This document shows positions 24,633 to 32,417 of a stretch of DNA of 64,000 nucleotides, piece after piece (the stretch's first letter is position 1; every line of letters begins with the position of its first letter). The notes below the pieces were generated by a model. That model made no database searches. It was not told the origin of the DNA and was given only the letters and a program-made list of their open reading frames with translations. The stretch is from assembly GCA_963760125.1 (NCBI GenBank), contig CAVXBV010000010.1, forward strand, positions 1 to 64,000, written 5' to 3'. The DNA is from RYN-111 sp963760125. GTDB taxonomy: Bacteria; Actinomycetota; Actinomycetes; Mycobacteriales; SCTD01. The position numbers and the translations under genes are program-made.

Positions 24633-25526
24633 CTACTGGTAGCTGGGCTCGGTCCAGGGACCGATCGAGCGGGAGCGGACCGGCTCGATGAAGCGGGGCG
24701 CCGCGCTGTGCGGGTAGCCGTCGCCCCAGTTGGTGGGCGTGCCGTTCATCTCGACGCTCGCGTCGTCGGTGTACCAGTCGACGAGGTCGCTGTCGGACCG
24801 GACGATCCACGTGCAGCCGAGCTCGGCGTCGGCGGTGAAGTCTCCGTGGCGGATGAGGGCCGGGCGCCAGAAGTACGTGCCCGGCCACATCTTGCCGTAG
24901 TTGTAGTCGAAGCCGCCGGCGAGGCAGTAGGCCTCCTCGCTGCACGGGTGGTGCGCCAGCGGCTTCTCGACCCAGCCCGGCTTGGCCTTGATGAGCCGGC
25001 TGTAGAAGCCGGTCTTCTCGTCGCGGTGCAGCATCTTGATGTAGAGGCCAGGCACCGGCGTGCCGCCGAGGTCAAAGCGCATGGGACTGCCGTCCTTGAC
25101 GTCGATCCACGGCATCTCTGCGGTGTTGAGAACGATGAGCCTTTGGTCCTCGCGCACCGACGTCAGCGACTCGTCCGCGGGCGTGAAGCCCCAGTCGCCG
25201 AACTCGCGGTACAGCAGCACCTCGGTGCCGGCCGTCACAGTGATCGCCGGGGTCCACACGCCGATCGGCGCGTGCCAGTAGCCCTCGGCGCCGAGCACGG
25301 TGTCGCCGATCGTGACGGACCCCGAGAGCACGAGCCACTCCGTCTCGGCGACGTGCACGCCCGCGGGGCGGGACCAGTCGCTGGTGAAGCGGACCTTGAC
25401 CGACGCGGAGCCGTCCTCCTCGTCGTAGGAGAGGTTGCGCTGCTCCGCGGTACCTGTGGCATGCGCGAACTCGGCGAGGTGCCAGATCAGGTCTCGCTCG
25501 TCCACCAGCTCGACATGGGGGCGCAT
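24633..25526 (-). CDS. Two-domain cupin protein (DUF4437-like)
   Basis: 297 residues from an ATG with GAGGAGAG upstream. Two related beta-barrel halves are visible: the first with ETEWLVLSGSVTIGDTVLGA and EGYWHAPIGVWTPAITVTAG, the second with HPCSEEAYCLAGGFDYNYGK and GTYFWRPALIRHGDF. The second half carries a plausible H...E...H metal set. Bicupins of this type are often oxygenases, isomerases or sensors; no substrate can be named. It is divergent from the TetR gene with the palindromic operator between them, so it is the most likely direct target of that regulator. Confidence 0.6.
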   Translation of the reverse strand: MRPHVELVDERDLIWHLAEFAHATGTAEQRNLSYDEEDGSASVKVRFTSDWSRPAGVHVAETEWLVLSGSVTIGDTVLGAEGYWHAPIGVWTPAITVTAGTEVLLYREFGDWGFTPADESLTSVREDQRLIVLNTAEMPWIDVKDGSPMRFDLGGTPVPGLYIKMLHRDEKTGFYSRLIKAKPGWVEKPLAHHPCSEEAYCLAGGFDYNYGKMWPGTYFWRPALIRHGDFTADAELGCTWIVRSDSDLVDWYTDDASVEMNGTPTNWGDGYPHSAAPRFIEPVRSRSIGPWTEPSYQ

Positions 25527-25568
25527 GGTCTCTCCTCGATCGGGGCCGCTTATCCGATACGGAACGTA

Positions 25569-25586
25569 CTGCTATCTGATTAGCAG
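25569..25586. promoter_or_regulatory. Palindromic operator CTGCTA-TCTGAT-TAGCAG
   Basis: A perfect 6+6 inverted repeat with a 6-bp centre lies in the 82-bp gap between the divergent bicupin (25526) and TetR (25609) genes. Its position and size fit autoregulation by the TetR protein. Confidence 0.6.
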
Positions 25587-25608
25587 CACAAGATGTACCG
25601 TCAATGCC

Positions 25609-26175
25609 GTGACCAGACCCGGGCGTCCCGCTGGCCCCACCGCCGAGACCGCCGTCGTCGTGCTGACCGCAGCCCTCGACCTGCTGCTCGCTGAGGGGGT
25701 GGGAGCGCTGACGCCCCAGCGGCTCCACACCGCGAGCGGGGTGTCGCGCTCGACGGTGTACCGGCACTGGCCGACCGCTCACGCGGTGCTCGAGGCGCTC
25801 GTGGACGTCGCGCCCGAACGCCCGCACCCGCCGACCGGTGACCTTGCTCTAGATCTCCACGAGCAGGTCGACGTGCTGTGCAACCGCCTGCGGGACAAGC
25901 CGGTGGCGGCGTTCCTGCAGGCCCTCGTCGCCGCGTCCGCCTCAGACCCGGACGCTGCGGAGCTCCGGCGGAGGTACGTCGGAGACCTGCTGGCGCCGTT
26001 CGACCAGGCTCTGCGCGCCGGGGGTGTGAGCCGGCAGGGCCAGCGCGACGAGATCGTCGCCGTGCTCGTCTCGCCGCTGCTGCTTGACGCGCTGCTGCTC
26101 GACAAGCCCACGGCCCGTACGCGCGCCCACCGACTGGTCGACGACGCGCTCGTCGGGTTGGAGGTGCCCCGATGA
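25609..26175 (+). CDS. TetR-family transcriptional regulator
   Basis: 188 residues from a GTG at 25609. The N-terminal helix-turn-helix is evident: LLAEGVGALTPQRLHTASGV followed by SRSTVYRHWPTAHAVLEALV, the usual TetR recognition helix with YRHW. The C-terminal helical ligand domain has no recognisable ligand motif. The stop overlaps the start of a maleate-isomerase-family gene by 4 bp (ATGA), so regulator and enzyme are co-translated. It probably binds the palindrome at 25569-25586. Whether it also reads the type A or type B sites of the island is unknown, but it is the only repressor-type regulator inside the island. Confidence 0.9.
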   Translation: MTRPGRPAGPTAETAVVVLTAALDLLLAEGVGALTPQRLHTASGVSRSTVYRHWPTAHAVLEALVDVAPERPHPPTGDLALDLHEQVDVLCNRLRDKPVAAFLQALVAASASDPDAAELRRRYVGDLLAPFDQALRAGGVSRQGQRDEIVAVLVSPLLLDALLLDKPTARTRAHRLVDDALVGLEVPR

Positions 26176-26915
26176 CGAACCGGGTAGGGCCGCGCGCCGT
26201 GTTCGGGGTCATCGTTCCGAGCACCAACACCGTCGTCGAGCACGACTACTGGAGGGCAGGGGTCGACGGGATCGCCTATCGCGCCGGCTCCATGCACATC
26301 CCGAACCCCGTGATGAACGACGACGAGGGCTTCGAGGCGCTCCTCGGCCAGATCCGGGCCTCGATCGACACAGCGGTGCGCGACGTGCTGACCGCGGAGC
26401 CCGACCGGATGGTCATGGGCATGTCGGCCGAGACGTTCTGGGGCGGGATCGAGGGCAACGCAGCCTTCGAGCAGCGGCTTAGGGACCGCACCGGCCTGCC
26501 GGTCACGACCGGCGCGAGCTCCTGCCGTGCCGCTCTCCACGAGCTCGGCTGCCGCCGGATCGCCGTCTTCTCGCCGTACCAACCGGTGGCGGACCGCGAG
26601 GTGGGTCGCTTCTTCACCGAGGCGGGGTTCGTCGTTGAGGCGATCACCGGCCTGCGGTGCCCGACCGCCATGGACATCGCCAAGGTGCCGGACGATCGAC
26701 TGCTCGACGTCGTCGCCGAGATCGACTCCCCGGACGTCGACGCGATCGTGCAGGTGGGCACGAACCTGTCCTTCGTCGCCCTGGCCGATCGGCTCGAGGC
26801 TGTGCTCGAGAAGCCCGTCATCGCCATCAACAGCGCCACCCTGTGGTCGGCCCTGCGCGAGCACGGGTTCGACGACCGGGTCGAGGGTGCGGGGCAGCTC
26901 CTCCGCGAGCACTGA
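26172..26915 (+). CDS. Maleate isomerase/Asp-Glu racemase-superfamily protein, copy 1
   Basis: 247 residues. It belongs to the maleate isomerase/arylmalonate decarboxylase group: FGVIVPSTNTVVEHDYWRAG at the N-terminus, VMGMSAETFWGGIEGN, ITGLRCPTAMDIAKVPDD and VQVGTNLSFVALADRLE. In maleate isomerase two Cys act on the double bond. Here the first site reads GMSAETF (no Cys) and the second VQVGTN (Val where copy 2 at 43657 has Cys), so the chemistry may differ. Proposed substrate by context: an alkylmaleate from a tetrapyrrole-derived maleimide. ATG overlaps the TetR stop. Confidence 0.75.
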   Translation: MTNRVGPRAVFGVIVPSTNTVVEHDYWRAGVDGIAYRAGSMHIPNPVMNDDEGFEALLGQIRASIDTAVRDVLTAEPDRMVMGMSAETFWGGIEGNAAFEQRLRDRTGLPVTTGASSCRAALHELGCRRIAVFSPYQPVADREVGRFFTEAGFVVEAITGLRCPTAMDIAKVPDDRLLDVVAEIDSPDVDAIVQVGTNLSFVALADRLEAVLEKPVIAINSATLWSALREHGFDDRVEGAGQLLREH

Positions 26916-26929
26916 GCTGGTCAGGGATC

Positions 26930-26977
26930 TTGACCATCCGGCCGTGTTCCGCTTAGCGTGACAGCGTTCCGCTAACG
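26930..26977 (+). promoter_or_regulatory. Promoter and type B operator of RCCR-like gene 2
   Basis: TTGACC (26930-26935), an 18-bp spacer and TAGCGT (26954-26959) form a convincing promoter. Over the -10 lies GTTCCGCTTAGCGTGAC (26946-26962), similar to the palindrome at 17482-17498; a shorter copy, GTTCCGCTAACG, follows at 26966-26977. TTAGCG and CGCTAA also form an inverted pair. Confidence 0.55.
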
Positions 26978-26988
26978 AGGAGATGCGC

Positions 26989-27786
26989 GTGCCGGTCAGC
27001 CAAGAGGTCAAGACGATCACCCAGATGCTCGACGAGGCGCCGGACGTCGACGTCCGAGCGAGCTGGGAGTCCCTGTGGGGCATCCTCACCGAGCTCAAGG
27101 ACCGCATCGCGGCGGAGTTCGACATCGCCCCGCACCCGAGCACGGCCGATCACGCCTACTACGAGACCGGCGGGTTCGAGGGCTCCCTCAACGCCTTCAC
27201 CGGGCCGGAGGCGGAGTGGGTCGTCCACTCGTGGATCGGCAACCGGAGCGCCTCGATCCTGGACATGAACATCACCGTCTGGCTCGGCCCGCAGATCGAC
27301 GCTCCGCACCTGTGCCTGGTCTTCGGCACCGTCCCGCACCTGTTCCACTACAGCGACCTCATCGCGCGCCGCGACCTCGCGACCGACCTCGACCACCTCA
27401 ACCGCTACTACGAGCCGGAGAACGCCGACTACCTCGCCTTCCGCGGCGACGAGCGCTTCACCTGGTCGGTCAGCCACGGCTCCTACATGCGCGCCGTCAC
27501 CTCCCCGGTCGCGCACTCCTACATGGCCGAGCGCACGCCGGAGAACATCGAGGTGCTCCGGGGGTACGTCATGAAGCGCTTCGAGCGTTGGCTCGAGTAC
27601 GTCCGCAACGCGCCTGCCGTACCGCCGGAGGAGCGGGACGCGCTGCGCGCCCGCGACCACGAGCTGCGGCGCAACTGCTACCAGCTCGACCCGATGAACG
27701 CCCTCGCCGCCCGCGCCATGGGAGAGGACACCGTCGCGACGATGGTGGCTCTCCGCTCGGGCGAAGCCCAGATGGCAGGCCAGTGA
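26989..27786 (+). CDS. RCCR-like protein, copy 2
   Basis: 265 residues from the GTG at 26989, six bases after GAGGAG; the ATG at 26983 touches the ribosome site and is unlikely. It has the same length and motif order as copy 1: GPEAEWVVHSWIGNRSASIL, a central strand series, YSDLIARRDLATDLDHLNRY, SVSHGSYMRAV and LRARDHELRRNCYQLDP. The conserved HSWI strand, the R-D-L turn and the C-terminal RARD...RRN helix parallel plant red chlorophyll catabolite reductase. No cofactor-binding motif is seen, consistent with bilin reductases that take electrons from ferredoxin. It is first in an operon with a Rossmann protein, a NOL-like reductase and a membrane protein. Confidence 0.55.
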   Translation: MPVSQEVKTITQMLDEAPDVDVRASWESLWGILTELKDRIAAEFDIAPHPSTADHAYYETGGFEGSLNAFTGPEAEWVVHSWIGNRSASILDMNITVWLGPQIDAPHLCLVFGTVPHLFHYSDLIARRDLATDLDHLNRYYEPENADYLAFRGDERFTWSVSHGSYMRAVTSPVAHSYMAERTPENIEVLRGYVMKRFERWLEYVRNAPAVPPEERDALRARDHELRRNCYQLDPMNALAARAMGEDTVATMVALRSGEAQMAGQ

Positions 27787-28628
27787 TGCGCGTCCTCGTG
27801 CTCGGCGCCGGCCTGGTCGGCCGCGAGCTCTCCGAGCGCCTGCTGAGCGACGGCCATGAGGTCGTTGCCACCACCACGACCGAGGCCAAGGTCCCGGATC
27901 TCGAGCAGGTCGCGACCGAGGTCCACGTCCTGCGGGGCTCTGACACCGACGCGGTGGCCAAGGCTGCCGTGGGTGCGGACGCTGTGGTCGTGTGCGTCGG
28001 GCCCGATGCCCGGCGAGCCATGACGCCCGAGGAGCGCGCCGCGACGTACGACGAGGTGCTGGTGCAGACGGCCCGCAGCGTCGTCGCTGCCGTGCCGCGG
28101 GAGGCGCGGATCGTCGCGTTGTCGAGCCTGAGCGTGTACGGCGATGCGGCCGATGCCCTCGAGGTCGTCACCGAGGACGCGCCGCTGACCGCGGACGACG
28201 ACGCCAGCCCGCAGAAGTTCCAGGAGATGGAGCAGATCTACCTCGGCCGCGGCAACGCCGTGGTCTTCCGGTGCTCGGACATCTTCGGCGCCAACGACCC
28301 ACCGATCGCGGACAAGGTCCGCTTCGCCCACACCGTCCTCAAGGGGTCGGTGCCGTTCAGCGCTGGCGCGCTGTTCTACCGGGTGCACGTGGACGACGTC
28401 CTCAGCGCGATCGAGCACGCGGTGACGCACGACCTGGACGGCGTCTACAACCTCACCCACGCCGACGTTCCCGCCAGCAACCAAGAGCGCTTCGACGCGA
28501 TCAGCGCGGAGCAAGGTCTCCCTGCGCTCCAGTACCGCGACGAGCTCAAGGCGCCGTCCCGCCCGATCAGCGTTTCCCGTCTCGCGGAAACCGGTTTCGC
28601 CACCTCACGCACGCCCGTGGAGCGCTGA
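27786..28628 (+). CDS. NAD(P)-binding Rossmann (extended SDR/epimerase-like) protein
   Basis: 280 residues from an ATG sharing one base with the previous stop (TGATG). The start MRVLVLGAGLVGRELSERLL is a GxGxxG nucleotide fold and DAVVVCVGPDAR follows. In extended SDRs a Tyr-x3-Lys pair is expected after the SLSVYGD strand; here the region reads DDDASPQKFQEMEQ without a matching Tyr, so the active site is atypical. The substrate domain has FRCSDIFGANDP and VHVDDVLSAIEHAV. It is probably a reductase or epimerase of the cytoplasm. Operon position between an RCCR-like and a NOL-like gene suggests a redox step on a tetrapyrrole product. Confidence 0.7.
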   Translation: MRVLVLGAGLVGRELSERLLSDGHEVVATTTTEAKVPDLEQVATEVHVLRGSDTDAVAKAAVGADAVVVCVGPDARRAMTPEERAATYDEVLVQTARSVVAAVPREARIVALSSLSVYGDAADALEVVTEDAPLTADDDASPQKFQEMEQIYLGRGNAVVFRCSDIFGANDPPIADKVRFAHTVLKGSVPFSAGALFYRVHVDDVLSAIEHAVTHDLDGVYNLTHADVPASNQERFDAISAEQGLPALQYRDELKAPSRPISVSRLAETGFATSRTPVER

Positions 28629-28629
28629 C

Positions 28630-29412
28630 GTGAAGACCGCCGTCATCACCGGGAGCAGCCGCGGCATCGGCTTCGGCCTGGCGCGCGAGCTCATGGCCCG
28701 CGGCACCAACGTGGTCATCACCGGTCGGTCGCAGGAGACCGTCGACAAGGCCGTGGCCGAGCTCGGCGACTCCGAGCGCGTCCTCGGCATCGCCTGCGAC
28801 GTCACCTCCGCCGCGTCGGTGCAGGGCCTCTGGGACGCCAGCACTGCCCGCTTCGGCCGCGTGGACCTCTGGATCAACAACGCTGGCACGACCACCAACC
28901 CGCTGCCGCTGTGGGAGGTCACGAGCGAGGAGGTCAAGCAGACCGTGGAGACCAACCTGCTGGGCACCGTCTACGGGATGCAGGTCGCGATCCGCGGGAT
29001 GCTCGCGCAGGGTGGCGGTCAGGTCTTCAACGTCGAGGGCATGGGTTCCAAGGGAGAGATCCAGAAGGGCCTGCTGCCCTATGCCTGCACGAAAGCGGCT
29101 GTCGGCTACCTCGACAAGGCAGTGCTGAAGGAGCTCAAGGGGTCGAACGTCCAGGTCATCAGCGTGCGCCCCGGCATCAACGTCACCGAGCACCTCATGC
29201 ACGGCAGCGAGCACCTCGGTGAGGAGCGGCTGGCCAAGACCAAGAAGGTCTTCAACATCTTGGGCGACCTGCCCGAGACGACCACGCCCTGGCTCGCCGA
29301 CAAGATCCTGTCCACGACCAAGACGGGCACCAAGATCGCCTGGTTGAGCACCCCGAAGATCGCCTGGCGGTTCACCAAGGCGCCTTTCGTGAAGCGCGAC
29401 CTCTTCGGGTGA
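28630..29412 (+). CDS. Short-chain dehydrogenase resembling NYC1/NOL chlorophyll b reductase, copy 1
   Basis: 260 residues from a GTG. Classical SDR: TGSSRGIGFGLARELMARGT (cofactor loop), DLWINNAGT, active-site YACTK. Beyond the general SDR pattern, FNVEGMGSKG just before the Tyr and SVRPGINVTEHLM...KKVFNILGDLPE after it resemble the plant chlorophyll b reductases (FNIDGAGSDG...YGATK; LSPGMVTTDLLM). These enzymes reduce the 7-formyl of chlorophyll b. The C-terminal tail (from about residue 235) is extra. The paralogue at 42219 shares all these features. The assignment is by eye; an ordinary SDR of other specificity is the alternative. Confidence 0.6.
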   Translation: MKTAVITGSSRGIGFGLARELMARGTNVVITGRSQETVDKAVAELGDSERVLGIACDVTSAASVQGLWDASTARFGRVDLWINNAGTTTNPLPLWEVTSEEVKQTVETNLLGTVYGMQVAIRGMLAQGGGQVFNVEGMGSKGEIQKGLLPYACTKAAVGYLDKAVLKELKGSNVQVISVRPGINVTEHLMHGSEHLGEERLAKTKKVFNILGDLPETTTPWLADKILSTTKTGTKIAWLSTPKIAWRFTKAPFVKRDLFG

Positions 29413-29987
29413 TCCGCTGGGCACGGGCGGCTGCGTACTTCGCCTTTTGCCTCGTGGCCGCCGCGGTCTCCGGTGTCCTCGGGGACGTGGTGCACCTCGT
29501 CGGGGACCCCGACCCGCTGGCGGTCGCCGGCTGCCTGGCCCTCGAGGTCGTGGCGTACGGCGTGATCTGGCCGATCGGGACCTATGTGCTCGACCGTCCG
29601 CGGGACTGGGTGTCACCGGTGTTCGGCCTGGTCTGGGGCGTCTGCGAGGGAATGCTCCTGCTGTCCGGGTACGTGCTCGTCGAGCAGCTGGGGTTCGGGA
29701 AGGTCCTCACCGTCGTGCTCGCCTTCCTGCTCCTGTCGGCCTTCCAGGGCGGCTGGCACGCGGCCTACTGGGACCCCAAGGTCTCCCCGGACCACAACGT
29801 CCCGGAGTGGAACCTGCGCAAGGTGCTGCTCTGCCACGTCCCCAACCTCGCGGCGACGTTGAGCTTCTACGCCGTGAGCGGTTCGGCGGTGTGGTTCGTG
29901 GTGTTCCAGACCGTCAGCCTGGTGCTGTCCTCGACCGCGATGCGCTTCCCGCGGCCGTCGCGCGCCGTGGAGTGGTCGCCGGCCTGA
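29409..29987 (+). CDS. Conserved membrane protein of unknown function
   Basis: 192 residues from a GTG overlapping the SDR stop (GTGA). About five hydrophobic segments, including AAYFAFCLVAAAVSGVLGDV and GVCEGMLLLSGYVLVEQLGF. A conserved-looking polar loop, YWDPKVSPDHNVPEWNLRKV, lies in the middle and ends in LLCHVPNL; its charged and His residues inside a membrane protein suggest a binding site. I do not know the family. The other SDR copy (42219) is also followed by an overlapping membrane-protein gene, so the pairing of a NOL-like SDR with a membrane partner seems functional. Confidence 0.65.
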   Translation: MIRWARAAAYFAFCLVAAAVSGVLGDVVHLVGDPDPLAVAGCLALEVVAYGVIWPIGTYVLDRPRDWVSPVFGLVWGVCEGMLLLSGYVLVEQLGFGKVLTVVLAFLLLSAFQGGWHAAYWDPKVSPDHNVPEWNLRKVLLCHVPNLAATLSFYAVSGSAVWFVVFQTVSLVLSSTAMRFPRPSRAVEWSPA

Positions 29988-29990
29988 GCG

Positions 29991-30812
29991 TCACAGCCCG
30001 AGTCGGTCCGCCGTCGCAACGGTACGACGCGACAACCGCACCACGGCCTCATCGATCATCCGTCCGCGGTCGTCGAGCGCGACCCCGCCACCGGAGCTGT
30101 CCCAGGCGCTGACCGTCGCGCGCGCCTGAGCCACCTCCTCGGGGGAGGGGGTGAACACGGACTCGATGACGGCCACCTGGTCGGGGTGAATGGCCGACCG
30201 GGCGGCGAAGCCACGTCGGCGCAGGTCACCGGTCGAGGAACGCAGTCCTTCGAGGTCCCTGACGTCGAGGTGGACCGGGCCGGTGGGTCCGGACTTGCCG
30301 GCAGCGGCGGACGCGATCACCGCAAGGGCGCGAACCGGTCCCAGCGCGGCCTGCTCGTCCCGGGCGATGCCCAACTCGGCGGCGAGGTCGGCCTCACCGA
30401 GCCCGATCTGGCGCACGCGTGGATGGGCTGCGAGCGCCTGCAGGTCCAGAACGGCGGCTGCGGTCTCGACCAGCGCCGCGAGAGCCATGCCCGGGGGCAG
30501 CACCGCTGCCGCACGGTCCAGGGCGGCGAGATCCGCCTTGGCGAGCACGACACCGGTCAGCCTGGCCACGTCAGCAAGCGCTGCGAGCTCGTCCACCGCG
30601 CGCGGACCTGGGTTGACGCGAACCCACACCTCCGGGCCGTCAGCCGGCACCCCCGGCGCCCAGTCGAGGATGGCGTCGAGCGCGAGGTCCTTGCGGTCCT
30701 CAGCCACGGCGTCCTCGAGATCAGCGATGACGGCGTCCCCAGCCTTAGCCAGCGCCTTCACGAGCCGGTCGGGACGGTCCCCGGGGACGTAGAGGTAGGA
30801 ACGCGCGGTCAC
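29991..30812 (-). CDS. HpcH/HpaI (CitE-like) aldolase/lyase
   Basis: 273 residues from a GTG with GGGAG upstream. CitE-like features: RSYLYVPGDRPDRLVKALAK at the N-terminus, VIADLEDAVAEDRK (metal-binding acid), LAALVETAAAV, IGLGEADLAAELG (second metal acid) and AARSAIHPDQVAVIESVF near the end. Family members cleave malyl-CoA, citramalyl-CoA or citryl-CoA type thioesters. With the CoA-transferase at 19288 this would release acetyl-CoA or propionyl-CoA plus a keto acid from a hydrated alkylfumaryl-CoA. It follows the fumarate-reductase-like gene by 12 bp and meets the membrane-protein gene tail to tail. Confidence 0.8.
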   Translation of the reverse strand: MTARSYLYVPGDRPDRLVKALAKAGDAVIADLEDAVAEDRKDLALDAILDWAPGVPADGPEVWVRVNPGPRAVDELAALADVARLTGVVLAKADLAALDRAAAVLPPGMALAALVETAAAVLDLQALAAHPRVRQIGLGEADLAAELGIARDEQAALGPVRALAVIASAAAGKSGPTGPVHLDVRDLEGLRSSTGDLRRRGFAARSAIHPDQVAVIESVFTPSPEEVAQARATVSAWDSSGGGVALDDRGRMIDEAVVRLSRRTVATADRLGL

Positions 30813-30824
30813 GACTCTCCCGGA

Positions 30825-32243
30825 TCAGCGTTGGTGGCCGTGTCGTGCGCCAAGTCGGTGCCCGAGCTCCCGGCCGAGGACGAGGGCGGGCGTGATGAGC
30901 ATGCCACTGCAGAAGGCGTTGCCGTTGAACGTCGCCGCCCCGAGGACCTCGCCGACGGCCCAGGTGCCGGGCAGCGCGGTGCCGTCCGGTCGGCGGACGG
31001 CGAGGTCTTCCGTGACGTCGACCCCGGTGAAGGTGACGATCGTGACGCCGTGGTTCTCCAGGGCGTAGAAGGGTGGCTCGACGAGCGGCGCCGGAAGGTG
31101 CGTGCGGCCGAATTCCTCGTCACTTCCCTGAGCGACGGCCTCGTTGTAGCGCGCCACCTGCTGCACGAGGCCCTCGGCGTCGATGCCCGCCACGGCGGCG
31201 AGGTCCACCAGGCTGTCAGCGACGTGGATGCCTGCTCGGACCCCGGCGCGGCGCTGCACCTCGCCGGGCGCCCAGCCCACGACCACCGGGTGGGTGCTGG
31301 CGAGGGCGTGGGCGTCGAAGACCGAGAAGAACGTGAGGTCGGGCAGGGCCATGAGGGCGCGTTCTTTGGCGTCGATCGACGGCTCGTCCTCAGCCACCCA
31401 CCGCCGACCGGCGCGGGACACGTAGATCTCCCAGGGCGGGCGCTCGACCGTGAGCAGGGGGCGGTCGTCCCAGACGGCCCGTCCTGGGTCCTTCGTCGAG
31501 GGCAGCCCGCCGAAGGTCGGGATGTAGGTGCCGAGACCGGCCAGGGCCGCACCGGCCTGCCTGGCCAGGATGATGCCGTCGCCGGTGGAGGTCTCCGCTG
31601 CCGCGCTGACCAGGGGCCGTTCTTCCAGCTCGGCGAACAGCTCAGGCGACGCCCCGAAGCCACCGGTAGCCAGCACGACCTCGGACGCCGTGACGAGGGC
31701 ACCGTCCACCTCCACGCCGCGTCCGGGCACCAGCCGGGTCACCCGGGTGTGGAGCCGGAGCTCGAGGTCGGTTTCGGCCATCGTGCGCTCGAGCAGCCTC
31801 CGCAGAGCGCGAAGGACGGAGCGGCCGCCGTCCTCGCCGTAGACCGTGCGGGGGGTGAGGTAGGGCTCATGTCCGTACACCAGGCGCGGCGTCTCCGCTG
31901 CCCACGTCATGCCGAGCCCCTCCAGCCAGGCCATCGTGCCGGGCGCGTCCTCGCACACGCGGCGGGTGAGCTCCCGGCGAGGGAGGTGCGTGGACAGCCC
32001 GGCGACCCGCCAGATGTCCTCGAGGTGGCGCTGGGCGTCGTCGTGGATGCCCCGGTCCCGCTGGAGAGCGGTGCCGCCGGCGCTCATGTGGCCACCCGAG
32101 ACGTGCAACGCACCGCCGACTTCCCCCGCCGCGTCCAGCAGGAGCACCCGAGCACCGGCGGCGGCAGCCGCGCAGGCGCACGGGATCCCCGCCGTACCCG
32201 CCCCCACCACGATGATGTCGAAGGCACTCCTGGGGACCTCCAC
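30825..32243 (-). CDS. Fumarate-reductase/KstD-type FAD flavoprotein
   Basis: 472 residues from a GTG at 32243. The FAD-binding start is FDIIVVGAGTAGIPCACAAA with GGALHVSGGHMSAGGT; further FAD contacts are VVLATGGFGASPELF and, at the C-terminus, GTWAVGEVLGAATFNGNAFC followed by SGMLITPALV. This is the FAD_binding_2 group (fumarate reductases, 3-ketosteroid dehydrogenases, urocanate-reductase-like proteins). No signal peptide or haem motif, so a soluble cytoplasmic enzyme. It could reduce or desaturate an alkylfumarate or enone. The GTG has no ribosome site and sits six bases behind an AATACT box, suggesting a leaderless mRNA; a longer frame to 32312 would run through the operator. Confidence 0.75.
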   Translation of the reverse strand: MEVPRSAFDIIVVGAGTAGIPCACAAAAAGARVLLLDAAGEVGGALHVSGGHMSAGGTALQRDRGIHDDAQRHLEDIWRVAGLSTHLPRRELTRRVCEDAPGTMAWLEGLGMTWAAETPRLVYGHEPYLTPRTVYGEDGGRSVLRALRRLLERTMAETDLELRLHTRVTRLVPGRGVEVDGALVTASEVVLATGGFGASPELFAELEERPLVSAAAETSTGDGIILARQAGAALAGLGTYIPTFGGLPSTKDPGRAVWDDRPLLTVERPPWEIYVSRAGRRWVAEDEPSIDAKERALMALPDLTFFSVFDAHALASTHPVVVGWAPGEVQRRAGVRAGIHVADSLVDLAAVAGIDAEGLVQQVARYNEAVAQGSDEEFGRTHLPAPLVEPPFYALENHGVTIVTFTGVDVTEDLAVRRPDGTALPGTWAVGEVLGAATFNGNAFCSGMLITPALVLGRELGHRLGARHGHQR

Positions 32244-32249
32244 GCCAAC

Positions 32250-32273
32250 AGTATTGTTCTGGAACACGGTTCC
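32250..32273 (-). promoter_or_regulatory. Leaderless promoter with type A operator GGAACA-C-GGTTCC
   Basis: On the minus strand AATACT (32250-32255) ends six bases before the GTG of the flavoprotein gene. Five bases further upstream is the palindrome GGAACACGGTTCC (32261-32273). The order operator, -10, six bases, start codon is the same as at 9477-9498. Confidence 0.6.
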
Positions 32274-32314
32274 GACAAGTGGAACAAGCGCCCGTTTCGG
32301 CGGAGTCACCATCG

Positions 32315-32364
32315 TTGACAGTGGTGATCTCTGGGCCTAGCGTTCAGAACAGGAACACTGTTCC
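32315..32364 (+). promoter_or_regulatory. Strong promoter and type A operator of the ABC transporter operon
   Basis: TTGACA (32315-32320), a 17-bp spacer and TAGCGT (32338-32343) match the vegetative promoter consensus. The perfect palindrome GGAACACTGTTCC (32352-32364) begins just after the expected transcription start, a classical repressor position. The transporter ATG follows at 32418. Confidence 0.7.
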
Positions 32365-32417
32365 GTTCAGCGGCACACACCAGGTTCGCCACCCAGCCGG
32401 CAGGAAGAGCCCTCTGC

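Noticed and set aside
23902..24945. Longer start for the secreted protein gene
   Set aside because: The extension overlaps the bicupin gene and lacks a signal peptide; the ATG at 24537 has both a ribosome site and a signal peptide.
30186..32318. 710-codon plus-strand open frame opposite two minus-strand genes
   Set aside because: Antisense shadow in GC-rich DNA. The minus strand encodes clear CitE-like and FAD proteins and the plus frame has no family motifs.
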